DNA of 11,603 bases. Origin: Planctomycetota bacterium (GTDB lineage Bacteria > Planctomycetota > Planctomycetia > Pirellulales > Pirellulaceae). The DNA lies in the NCBI GenBank assembly GCA_026692885.1, contig JAPLNJ010000408.1:1-11603 (forward strand), written 5' to 3'. Within the stretch, counting starts at the first letter, position 1. Each line of letters begins with the position of its first letter. Shown in pieces: positions 1 through 5,838 of the stretch. The translations under genes were made by a program, and so were the position numbers. The notes beneath the pieces are model-generated. The model saw only the letters and a list, made by a program, of their open reading frames with translations. It was not told where the DNA came from and searched no databases.

Positions 1-40
1 AAGGTCGGCAACAAACTGATCGTGGGAGGCGAAGAGTTCC

Positions 41-292
41 ATGGACATCGAGGTGATCCCCCTGAGTCAACTGCAGACGGACACACCGGGTCTGCTGACG
101 AAGTGCTGTGATTCGGGTCAGGCCGTCGTGGTGGAATTGCCAGACCATCGGTTCGTTGCCATTCAATCGCTAGACGCCGACGACGAGGCCGATTCCCTGG
201 TCAGTGACTTGATCGATACCAACCCGTCCTTTCGGGCCTTGATCGAGAAATCGGCGGCGTCTCCGCGGAAGCCGTTCGCGGCCAAAGCGTAG
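41..292 (+). CDS. Small Phd/YefM-like antitoxin-type protein
   Basis: An 83-residue protein that begins with MDIEVIPLSQLQ, passes through an acidic middle (about residues 45-60, rich in Asp/Glu) and ends SPRKPFAAKA. The beta-alpha-beta start, the 'GQAVVVELPDHRFVAI' strand pair and the size resemble the N-terminal part of Phd/YefM-type antitoxins, and similar short proteins are common in planctomycetes. A GGGAGG ribosome binding site at 24-29, 11 nt before the ATG, supports the start. No toxin gene (PIN, RelE or Doc type) follows: the next ORFs are on the other strand, and a partner, if any, lies left of the window. The antitoxin role is therefore only a fold-level inference; it could be a DNA-binding or solitary regulatory protein. 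That it is a gene is fairly sure; its function is not. Confidence 0.75.
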   Translation: MDIEVIPLSQLQTDTPGLLTKCCDSGQAVVVELPDHRFVAIQSLDADDEADSLVSDLIDTNPSFRALIEKSAASPRKPFAAKA

Positions 293-311
293 GCCCAGCG
301 GATGGACCGGA

Positions 312-356
312 TTGCGGGTTCCGGTCGTTGACTGTGGTTGGGTGACCGGCCCGCAA
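312..356. terminator. GC-rich hairpin between convergent genes
   Basis: The arms TTGCGGG-TT-CCGGTC (312-326) and GACCGG-CCCGCAA (344-356) are complementary except for a two-base bulge, with a 17-nt loop. The hairpin sits between the end of the plus-strand small gene and the end of the minus-strand cluster, where a shared transcription end would be expected. Neither side has a T-run, so it is not a classical intrinsic terminator. Confidence 0.4.
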
Positions 357-360
357 CCGG

Positions 361-528
361 TCATCCGGGTCGTTCGACGGTGTTGTTCCCGAAGGTCACA
401 GTTTGAGCCACGAATTGTCCGTCGGGCAGCTTCTCCGTCCGGAAAGCCTTGACAGTCAGGCTCTGGGCAACGGACCGTTTGGCGACGAGGTCGGCAACTG
501 CAACGCCGGAGCGGTTGTCACGGCGCAT
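361..528 (-). CDS. Possible translationally coupled 55-residue ORF
   Basis: The ATG (528-526) overlaps the TGA stop of the preceding minus-strand gene as TGATG, a classic coupling arrangement. The product starts MRRDNRSGVAVADLVAKR and ends VTFGNNTVERPG. Codon third positions are mostly G/C and the composition is normal, with alternating hydrophobic strands near the C-terminus. No family is recognised and there is no signal peptide. The same frame stays open and coding-like upstream to 603, inside the end of the preceding gene. It may therefore instead be the true C-terminus of that gene after a frameshift, or the tail of a lost gene. Confidence 0.4.
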   Translation of the reverse strand: MRRDNRSGVAVADLVAKRSVAQSLTVKAFRTEKLPDGQFVAQTVTFGNNTVERPG

Positions 529-1865
529 CAGCGTCGACCACGCCCGAACAGGCCCGTTCTCGGAACTGATTTGACAGGCGTGCGAGATTCGCTCGTGTTG
601 AACTCAGGGCCACCTGCGATCCGGCCGGCCTGGTCGTCACGGGCTTGAGCCAGTTCGACCTTTCGCTCGCCCGGCTTCCCGCCGAAGACCCTTTCGTCAA
701 CCAGAGCCAAGGCATGCAACGCATGGCCGCGAGGGCCGATTTCCCAGGCCCGATCACGATAGTTCCACATCAGGGCTGTCAGACACTGAGCGGCCTTGAC
801 CAACCGTGGGTCGTTCAATTGATCGTCGGGCAACGATACCAACAGCCATTCCAGCGTGTGCCCCGTCGTATTCAACTTCTGGTTGATATCGCCCCCACTG
901 CCGGAACCCGCGAACCAGCTCGTGCTGAAGCTGCCGTCGGAGTTCTGCAGTTTGTAGGCGAGAGCTACATAGTCTTCCACGAATTTCTTAGCTCGTGCCC
1001 ACTGTCCCGTCAGGGGTTCTCCCCGCTCCTGACGTTTTCGCACGGCATAGCCTAAGCCCATCAGGCGGTGGGTGCCTCCGCAAGCGGCGCCGGTCACGGT
1101 CTGAGACAATTCCTCCTTGATCAACCGCTCCATGCTCCACTCCTCACCGGATTGATTCCGCCACGTGGCGTCGCTGTCCAGGTAGTGGACCAACGCGGCC
1201 AGCTTGAACGTCAGTTCGGTGCCAGAGCGGCAGGTTTGTTGTTCACGTTGGATTAAGTCCTCGATCGTGAAATCGTGCCCGTCGATCTTCATGGCGTAGT
1301 CTTTGGGCACACGCGAAAAGGCCATGATGTGCAGGAATTGGCCCTCATGGCCTTGGTAGCCAGCAGCGATGGGGGCCACAATCTTGCCACCGTTCAACTG
1401 GAACAAACGCAAGCCTTGGCAAGACTGATTCGAACACATCCAACCGATGGCGCTGTAGTCTTCGGCGCCCGCCTCCAGACGGGTATCCACGCCGAAGCCA
1501 ACGATGGCATGCATGACGCCCCACGGAGAACGTTGAGCGGACGATTCAGGACGGAAGAAATAATAGGCCAAGCAGCGTCGTAATTCGTTACGCGACGTAC
1601 GAAGTTCGGGCGATAGCTGCTCGGTAGGCGCAGCCGACGCCTTGTTCGGCTCGTCTGCTGGGGCCGCGGGCTTGTTCTTGTCAGATGTGGTCGCTGGGGT
1701 GCTCGCTTCCGCGGACGAGCTGTCTCCGTTGGCGGCAGCCTTTGGAACTTGAACGGAACCGCCTTGAGATGGCGATTCCGCGGTGCCGCGGACCTCCTGG
1801 GAATAAGCGACCATTCCGAATAGAAGGACCATCACAACGCTACGGATCATTCGCAAGTAGTTCAT
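528..1865 (-). CDS. Secreted planctomycete protein with probable alpha-toroid repeats
   Basis: A 445-residue exported protein. Residues 1-23 form a signal peptide (hydrophobic VVMVLLFGMVAYS). Residues 28-85 are a Ser/Ala/Pro/Lys-rich linker, and the conserved domain runs from about 93 to 405. Landmarks are RSPWGVMHAIVGFGVDT (112-128), CGGTHRLMGL (262-271), QNSDGSFSTSWF (317-328), NTTGHTLEWLL (342-352) and HALHAL (about 391). The repeated 'G-H/T-x-L' helix starts and the QNSDGSF motif resemble prenyltransferase/squalene-cyclase-like alpha/alpha-toroid repeats, but no catalytic signature is visible. I know this as a conserved hypothetical family of planctomycetes. The tail after about residue 410 (ending LFGRGRR) does not look conserved, and the next reading frame is coding-like there, so a late frameshift is possible. 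The gene follows the NifX-like gene by only 13 bp, so the two are probably co-transcribed. Confidence 0.85.
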   Translation of the reverse strand: MNYLRMIRSVVMVLLFGMVAYSQEVRGTAESPSQGGSVQVPKAAANGDSSSAEASTPATTSDKNKPAAPADEPNKASAAPTEQLSPELRTSRNELRRCLAYYFFRPESSAQRSPWGVMHAIVGFGVDTRLEAGAEDYSAIGWMCSNQSCQGLRLFQLNGGKIVAPIAAGYQGHEGQFLHIMAFSRVPKDYAMKIDGHDFTIEDLIQREQQTCRSGTELTFKLAALVHYLDSDATWRNQSGEEWSMERLIKEELSQTVTGAACGGTHRLMGLGYAVRKRQERGEPLTGQWARAKKFVEDYVALAYKLQNSDGSFSTSWFAGSGSGGDINQKLNTTGHTLEWLLVSLPDDQLNDPRLVKAAQCLTALMWNYRDRAWEIGPRGHALHALALVDERVFGGKPGERKVELAQARDDQAGRIAGGPEFNTSESRTPVKSVPRTGLFGRGRR

Positions 1866-1878
1866 CTTCGCTCACACG

Positions 1879-2220
1879 TTAGAGGGATTGGTCGTCGCCC
1901 ATCTGTCCGGCCGTCAGTGTACCGTTCAGGTAGGCTGCGAGCAGTTTATCCGGAGTTTCGCGCGGCGCGCCGAGCAGCACACGAATTCCGTTTTCCGCAA
2001 ACAACTGCTGGGATCGGTGCCCCAGGCTGCCGGCAATCACGACGTTGACGCCGCAGTCGTACAACCAGCCGGGGAACAAGGCTTGCTGAGGCGGCGGGAT
2101 CACAAATGTGGCGCTCCTGGATCGGCGATGAACGGTGTCCAACTCCACCAGGGCAAAGGTATCGCAGTGCCGAAGTCGCATTGCCAGGCGACCATCGGCC
2201 AACGGGATCGCAATCTTCAT
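1879..2220 (-). CDS. NifX/NafY-like (Nitro_FeMo-Co domain) protein, first paralogue
   Basis: A 113-residue single-domain protein of the dinitrogenase iron-molybdenum cofactor biosynthesis family (PF02579 type; relatives include NifX, NafY, the NifB C-terminus and MTH1175). Visible family features are the MKIAIPLADGRLA start, an HC pair in 'RLRHCDTFALVELD' in place of the usual HFGHC, 'GVNVVIAGSLGHRSQQLF', and a C-terminal 'LLAAYLNGTLTAGQ'. The usual PPPHEPG segment is altered to PPPQQALFPG, so metal-cluster binding may be weakened. Family members carry or insert metal clusters; nothing here indicates nitrogenase. An AGGAG site (2230-2234), 9 nt upstream, fixes the start. It lies 66 bp downstream of its paralogue and 13 bp before the secreted helical protein. 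Confidence 0.85.
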   Translation of the reverse strand: MKIAIPLADGRLAMRLRHCDTFALVELDTVHRRSRSATFVIPPPQQALFPGWLYDCGVNVVIAGSLGHRSQQLFAENGIRVLLGAPRETPDKLLAAYLNGTLTAGQMGDDQSL

Positions 2221-2286
2221 CCTTGATTTCTCCTCAGGTGGCCGCCCGTCTCCGAGCGGTGCCGATGGTGGCGGCCGGATACCTGG

Positions 2287-2640
2287 TCATTGTCGGCGGG
2301 AGTGCTCGCAACAGCCTGGCATCGCGAAACGGTCCTCATCCAAAGTCCCCGTTTGGTAGGCGCGCAGGACTTCCTCGATCTCGCCACAGACCCAGTCGAG
2401 CACTTCCACTCCGCTACGGCTGAGGGCCGCCTTCAACGGCTGCGAGATGGCGCCGCAGATCAAAGCGTCCGCGCCGAAGTCGCCGAGCAGGCGGACGCGC
2501 TGAGCAGGCTGGTTCGATGGCAGACTGGTCTGTCGTCGAGCAAGCTCTGCGTCGCCTGCCAGTTCGACCAACAGCACGTGCTGAACGACATCAAACACCG
2601 CCGATACGCGTCCTTGCCAGACCGGAATGGCAATCTTCAT
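2287..2640 (-). CDS. NifX/NafY-like (Nitro_FeMo-Co domain) protein, second paralogue
   Basis: A 117-residue protein of the same PF02579-type fold. It starts MKIAIPVWQGRVSAVFD, has the core 'GADALICGAISQPLKAAL' and 'VEVLDWVCGEIEEVL', and ends with a 'FAMPGCC' cysteine motif typical of a planctomycete/delta-type subfamily. The Cys pair and preceding Met-Pro-Gly could bind a metal or Fe-S cluster, which is inferred from the family. The ATG at 2640 is preferred because it aligns with the family start MKIAIP; an in-frame ATG at 2649 adds only MVA, and neither has a strong SD. It is the first gene of the minus-strand cluster, and the tandem pair suggests divergent specialisation after duplication. 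Confidence 0.85.
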   Translation of the reverse strand: MKIAIPVWQGRVSAVFDVVQHVLLVELAGDAELARRQTSLPSNQPAQRVRLLGDFGADALICGAISQPLKAALSRSGVEVLDWVCGEIEEVLRAYQTGTLDEDRFAMPGCCEHSRRQ

Positions 2641-2730
2641 GGCCACCATGCCTTGTTCGAGAGGGAAACTGACATCGCCTGGAGTTCCGATCCGGGCCGG
2701 GACAATTTGGAACGTCGTCCCGTGTCGAGT

Positions 2731-3051
2731 TCATGCCCCTCTTCCCAATTCACTTCTCGTGCCAATCCGGTACTTCGGCTGGTATTGAGATCGCAAAGAT
2801 TCTCGCGTAGAGCACGTGGAGGACGGAACCGCTAACCCGAGTGATGCACGGCAATCCCGCTCGTAGGTGGCGTCGAGCCAGCGATTTTCTTGGTACATCG
2901 GCGTTCGGCAAGCGTTGGCCAAGGTGGCACGCAGGGAATCGCCGTTTGCCGCGAGCGACGATGCATGGAGGGCGTGAGCGAGCTTGATGTACCCTGCAAA
3001 AATAATTCTGGCGAGGCGGCTCACCGACCTGACTGCATGGCAAATTGCCAT
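2731..3051 (-). CDS. Doubtful hypothetical ORF upstream of the NifX-like cluster
   Basis: A 106-residue frame starting MAICHAVRSVSRLAR. Its middle section, running through FAGYIKLAHALHASS, SLRATLANACRTPMYQ and WLDATYERDC, has protein-like composition and mostly G/C third positions, while the last 40 residues look random. No family is recognised, no good SD is seen, and the ATG falls inside the palindrome at 3035-3053. It could be an orphan gene, a remnant of one, or chance. It would read toward the NifX-like pair on the same strand. Confidence 0.25.
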   Translation of the reverse strand: MAICHAVRSVSRLARIIFAGYIKLAHALHASSLAANGDSLRATLANACRTPMYQENRWLDATYERDCRASLGLAVPSSTCSTRESLRSQYQPKYRIGTRSELGRGA

Positions 3052-3053
3052 GC
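3035..3053. promoter_or_regulatory. Perfect 9+1+9 palindrome, candidate operator
   Basis: GCATGGCAA and TTGCCATGC flank a single A as a perfect inverted repeat. A further half-site (TTTTGCCATACC, about 3073-3084) resembles the right half with its flank (AATTGCCATGCC). The site lies about 400 bp upstream of the NifX-like cluster and just downstream of the wall-protein terminator. Such symmetry suits a dimeric regulator, but no regulator gene is present to assign to it. Confidence 0.35.
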
Positions 3054-3095
3054 CTGCCGGCGCAACCATCGCATTTTGCCATACCTCGGCGGAGG

Positions 3096-3130
3096 CAGAA
3101 AGAAAGGGCCGGACCCAACGGGTCCGACCC
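3096..3130 (-). terminator. Intrinsic terminator of the Cys-rich wall-protein gene
   Basis: On the minus strand an 11-bp stem with one mismatch (GGGTCGGACCC / GGGTCCGGCCC, loop GTT) is followed directly by TTTCTTTCTG. It lies about 35 bp past the stop codon of the gene ending at 3166. This is the clearest intrinsic terminator in the window. Confidence 0.85.
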
Positions 3131-3165
3131 CCAAGTGTGAGGTCTCGCTCAGGCCACACATAAGT

Positions 3166-4218
3166 CTAGCAGCCGCAACTGCGCCGGCAGAGGTGACGAT
3201 TGCAGCCGTTTCCGTTCTGGCACGCCGGGACGGTCACTTTCTTCTCCACCATCTTGCACACCTTGACCTGCACTTCCTTCTCGACCTGTTTGGGAACGCA
3301 GACGGTGCACTTCCGAACTTGCTCTTCGGGCACGCACTTGGTGACTTGGCACTTCTTTTCGACCATTTTGGGGACGCACACCGTGCATTCGCGTTTTTCG
3401 ACCACGGTCTCGTAGCAGCACACGGTGCAGGTCCTGGTCTCCTTCTTCTGCTGCATCTCGCAGCACTTGACTTTGATCAACTTCTCTTGGGGTTTGCACA
3501 CGGTCACGGTGCACTCGTACGGTTCTTCGACGACTTGGGTCTTGCAGACGGTGACTTCGACCTGTTCTTCCTTGACGTCCGGGACCCAGACCTTCTTGCA
3601 CACCATGTGCGTCGCTGGAGCGCAGGGATCACAGCACGGATCGCAGCCACCGCAGGAGCGGCGGCAGCGATGCAGTAGATGCCGGCAAGGTTCCTCAACC
3701 ATTTGGGTATCCCAATGACCGCAGTCCTTCTTCACGGTGCACATCTGCTTCTCAGCCACCACTTTGCAGACTTTGCGGACGCCCTTCTTCGTCTCGGTCA
3801 CCGGCACCATGACGCAGACCTTCTGTTCCTTTTCGACCCACACCGGCACGCAGACCGTAACTTCCTTCGTGACCTGTTTGGTTACGGGCTTGCACACTTT
3901 GACGTCGACCATCTTCTTTTCCATGACCATCTCGCAAACCTTCACGGTCTCTTCCACGGTCTTCGGGACCATCACCGTGACCTTGACTTCCTTTTCCTCT
4001 CGCACGTATTCACAGACGGTGCACTTGCGGGTCTCCGTGACCCACTCCGGCACGCAAATCGTCTTCTCGACCATCGGGACGCTTTCCGCACCTGCACAGG
4101 GCTCGGTGCAGGCAGGGGCGCAGCGCGAGCAGCAACCAAGCGGCCCGGCGTGAGCAGAACTGACGACCAGCGACAACAAGACAGCGGACAGCAACATCAC
4201 GACGCGACTCTGGGACAT
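3166..4218 (-). CDS. Secreted cysteine-rich YTV-like cell-wall protein
   Basis: A 350-residue protein with a signal peptide at residues 1-24 (ending SSAHA). The mature part has about 43 cysteines and alternating short beta strands of the type 'CTVCVPK.VEK', 'VKVCK.V' and 'YECTVTVCKP'. This pattern matches the YTV-type Cys-rich proteins described from planctomycetes such as Rhodopirellula, thought to be disulfide-linked wall proteins. It appears to have two modules, each closing with a similar Cys/Arg cluster: RHLLHRCRRSCGG in the middle (about residues 179-191), followed by CDPCCDPC, and NRHLCRRSCGC at the very end. That suggests an internal duplication. AGGAGG at 4226-4231, 7 nt before the ATG, indicates strong translation. 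It is flanked by its own terminator and a 220-bp upstream region, so it is probably monocistronic. The structural role is inferred from family and composition. Confidence 0.88.
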   Translation of the reverse strand: MSQSRVVMLLSAVLLSLVVSSAHAGPLGCCSRCAPACTEPCAGAESVPMVEKTICVPEWVTETRKCTVCEYVREEKEVKVTVMVPKTVEETVKVCEMVMEKKMVDVKVCKPVTKQVTKEVTVCVPVWVEKEQKVCVMVPVTETKKGVRKVCKVVAEKQMCTVKKDCGHWDTQMVEEPCRHLLHRCRRSCGGCDPCCDPCAPATHMVCKKVWVPDVKEEQVEVTVCKTQVVEEPYECTVTVCKPQEKLIKVKCCEMQQKKETRTCTVCCYETVVEKRECTVCVPKMVEKKCQVTKCVPEEQVRKCTVCVPKQVEKEVQVKVCKMVEKKVTVPACQNGNGCNRHLCRRSCGC

Positions 4219-4225
4219 GATTCTT

Positions 4226-4231
4226 CCTCCT
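4226..4231 (-). promoter_or_regulatory. Perfect Shine-Dalgarno of the wall-protein gene
   Basis: AGGAGG on the minus strand, 7 nt before the ATG at 4218. It is the strongest ribosome binding site in the window, which fits an abundant structural protein and confirms the start. Confidence 0.8.
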
Positions 4232-4440
4232 ACGACAACGAAAACACAGAAGCCTAAACACCCGAAACAAAATCCAGCGACAGACGCGATTCTTATGAAC
4301 GCGTAGACTTACCGGCGCGAATGACAGCAAGTCTCGTACCAAATTGGCAACCTGCGAATTCTGGGTCAAGTTTGCCGTAAGCTGTCTGATGGCAGTTGGG
4401 TGGTCAGAATCCCAGCGTGAATCAAGGCCGGTCATAAATT

Positions 4441-4565
4441 TGCTAGTGCGTCTTCAAGGCTAAGAAGTGGGGTAAGCATCCTGCTTGCCTTTCGATTCAT
4501 CGCGCCAAACGCAAGCTGGAAGCTTACGCCACCCCCCAATACTAGGCATTGACGACGCACTAGCA
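4441..4565. repeat. REPIN-like palindromic element
   Basis: Perfect 12-bp terminal inverted repeats (TGCTAGTGCGTC at 4441-4452, its complement at 4554-4565) enclose two inverted copies of a hairpin unit. The left hairpin, 4471-4489, has an 8-bp stem around TCC; the right, 4510-4528, has the same stem and loop in the opposite orientation. The units share the flanks GTGG and TTT. Two stem pairs differ by compensatory changes (G:C versus C:G, A:T versus T:A), so the hairpin rather than just the sequence appears conserved. This is the layout of a REP doublet (REPIN) or tiny MITE. Confidence 0.7.
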
Positions 4566-4855
4566 CCAAACGGTTTCTTGGTCCTGGCGCGTAAAGAATG
4601 AGATTTTACGGTTCCGCAGTGCCGGGCCCCAGGCAGGGCTCAGACGTACAGAATTCAAAATTGGCGGACAAACCACTCCGACTTGGCAAAGTCACCAAAC
4701 AAATTGGCGGACAAACCACTCCGACTTGGCAAAGTCACCAAACCGCCAATTTTGAATTCTGTACGTCTGAGCCCTCGCGGCAAGCCTCGTCCAGGCGACA
4801 ACGTTAAACCTCATTCTTGCCACTCACACCGTAAAAAACCGTTTGGCGCTAGTGC
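4557..4855. repeat. MITE-like nested palindrome, about 300 bp
   Basis: Outer terminal inverted repeats match at 19 of 20 positions (4557-4576 with 4836-4855; GCACTAGC, A or G, CCAAACGGTTT). Inside them an imperfect pair around AAGAATGAG recurs (4594-4613 with 4801-4818). Innermost are perfect 33-bp arms (4635-4667 with 4743-4775) around a tandem duplication. No transposase is encoded, and the long open frames across it are repeat artefacts. Its left terminus overlaps the right terminus of the element at 4441-4565. It is probably a non-autonomous mobile element or a structured repeat. Confidence 0.7.
4658..4743. repeat. Perfect 43-bp tandem duplication
   Basis: Two identical adjacent copies, 4658-4700 and 4701-4743, begin AAATTGGCGGACAAACC and end GTCACCAAAC. 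Each contains small hairpins (CGGA...TCCG and GACTT...AAGTC). The first copy's start forms part of the 33-bp inverted arm of the enclosing element. There are only two copies and no spacer between them. Confidence 0.9.
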
Positions 4856-4944
4856 CGTTCGCCACCTCGCCGAATCGTGCCATCCTCCATTTCGTAGGTC
4901 GTGTCGAAGATATCCAACGCGCGCTGATCGTGGGTCGCCACGTT
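4849..4944 (-). pseudogene. C-terminal fragment of a LolD-type ABC transporter ATPase
   Basis: A 31-codon frame begins NVATHDQRALDIFDTTYE and ends MEDGTIRRGGERH-stop. THD is the switch-histidine (H-loop) motif, and 'RALD.FD...EM.DG.I' is the usual end of LolD/MacB-type ATPases. Walker A, Q-loop, signature and Walker B are absent: the frame upstream is not homologous and runs into the methyltransferase end at 4974. The stop codon lies in the terminal repeat of the MITE-like element, so the end may also be altered. It is a remnant of a lipoprotein-exporter-like ATPase and not functional. Confidence 0.7.
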
Positions 4945-4973
4945 CGGTAGAGCCAACGGGCAGGATGCCAACT

Positions 4974-5726
4974 TCAATTCGACGGTTCAACGGCGGCAGG
5001 CCGTTTCTTTCCGAACAGCAGCCAGACGCCCTGGCCCACTTTCTCGTCGTCGGCCGAGAGGGCTCCACGGCCGAACACCTCGAACTCGCACAGTCCGGCC
5101 GCCGCGGCCCATTTCCGCATTTGCTCCGGCCGGCGCAGTTCGACAAACCGTTTCCATTTCTCTGCCTCGTCGCCCTGCAACTTCTCTTTCCGCTCCTGAA
5201 TCAACTTTTCCACGGCCGACTTGGGATAGCCGCTTCCGGCACCGCCGCCGATGTACGCCTTGCCACCCGGTCGCAGGACTCGGTGCACCTCCTGCAGTCC
5301 CTTGATCGGATCATCCCAAAAGAAAATCGAGCCGCGACTCACCACGAGATCGACCGTGTTGTCGGGGAACGGCAGGGACTCTGCCGAACCAATCACGGCC
5401 GACACGCGATCGGCGATTTTCTTCTCACGGGCGAGCTCCAGGCCCTTGGTCAGCGATTCCCGGTTGGGATCGAGCATGAGCACGGGGTTGCCGGTGGCTT
5501 CGATCAAATGCATCGCCACCGGCCCCTCGCCGGCGCCAAGATCGACCCAGAAGCCTTTCGTGGGCTGGCAGAACTTGAGGATGTCCTGCACCACGTACTG
5601 GTAGCGACTCGGCAACGCCTGCTCGCCCTTGAGGCCCTCGGGTGCGGCCGAGTCCTGAGCCACGGCAATCGCGGCAAGGAGCAGTGGACCGACAGCCGAA
5701 ACCGGAGCAGACAACCAGGGTTTCAT
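4974..5726 (-). CDS. Exported class I SAM-dependent methyltransferase
   Basis: A 250-residue protein. Residues 1-23 form a signal peptide (ending LLLAAIAVAQ). The Rossmann methyltransferase (type 11) core follows: motif I VDLGAGEG (61-68), the acidic ribose-binding strand LMLDPN (83-88), GSAESLPFPDNTVDLVVSRG (113-132) and LRPGGKAYIGGG (151-162), then a helical Lys/Glu-rich tail. The ATG at 5726 is chosen because AGGAA at 5734-5738, 7 nt upstream, precedes it and the signal peptide starts there; the same frame is open further upstream but that part is Arg/Ser/Pro-rich and overlaps the DUF1559 gene. The substrate is unknown. An exported SAM-dependent enzyme is odd because SAM is cytoplasmic, although planctomycetes encode several such proteins. 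It follows the DUF1559 gene by 112 bp on the same strand. Confidence 0.88.
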   Translation of the reverse strand: MKPWLSAPVSAVGPLLLAAIAVAQDSAAPEGLKGEQALPSRYQYVVQDILKFCQPTKGFWVDLGAGEGPVAMHLIEATGNPVLMLDPNRESLTKGLELAREKKIADRVSAVIGSAESLPFPDNTVDLVVSRGSIFFWDDPIKGLQEVHRVLRPGGKAYIGGGAGSGYPKSAVEKLIQERKEKLQGDEAEKWKRFVELRRPEQMRKWAAAAGLCEFEVFGRGALSADDEKVGQGVWLLFGKKRPAAVEPSN

Positions 5727-5741
5727 GTTACAATTCCTCAC

Positions 5742-5756
5742 GCGGCCTGGGGCCGC
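5742..5756 (-). promoter_or_regulatory. Small GC hairpin before the methyltransferase SD
   Basis: GCGGCC and GGCCGC form a perfect 6-bp stem with a 3-nt loop, just ahead of the AGGAA ribosome binding site. It could end or attenuate read-through from the DUF1559 gene, but it lacks a T-run. Confidence 0.3.
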
Positions 5757-5838
5757 AGCCAAAGTAGGTTGACCTTCCAGAGCCGCATCTCGTTGAACAG
5801 CGGAACCGGTTGGCCAACTCGGTGGAAGTGCAGACGGA

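Noticed and set aside
1..111. Partial upstream gene (KVGNKLIVGGEEF...)
   Set aside because: The first dozen codons look coding-like, but the frame would overlap the small gene by 71 bp and the rest is not protein-like; too short to support.
1879..2640. Nitrogen fixation genes
   Set aside because: The NifX/NafY fold is widespread without nitrogenase, and no nif structural or regulatory gene is in the window.
2890..3678. 262-codon plus-strand frame
   Set aside because: It crosses the terminator hairpin and reads antisense to the wall protein.
3679..4257. 192-codon His/Leu/Asp-rich plus-strand frame
   Set aside because: Antisense of the Cys/Val/Lys repeats in the wall protein; its periodicity simply mirrors that gene.
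4658..4743. CRISPR repeat
   Set aside because: Two directly adjacent 43-bp copies with no spacer and no cas genes.
5757..5838. Small minus-strand frame ending LLWLRPQAA before the methyltransferase
   Set aside because: No proper start beyond a 16-codon ORF and no SD; not distinguishable from chance.
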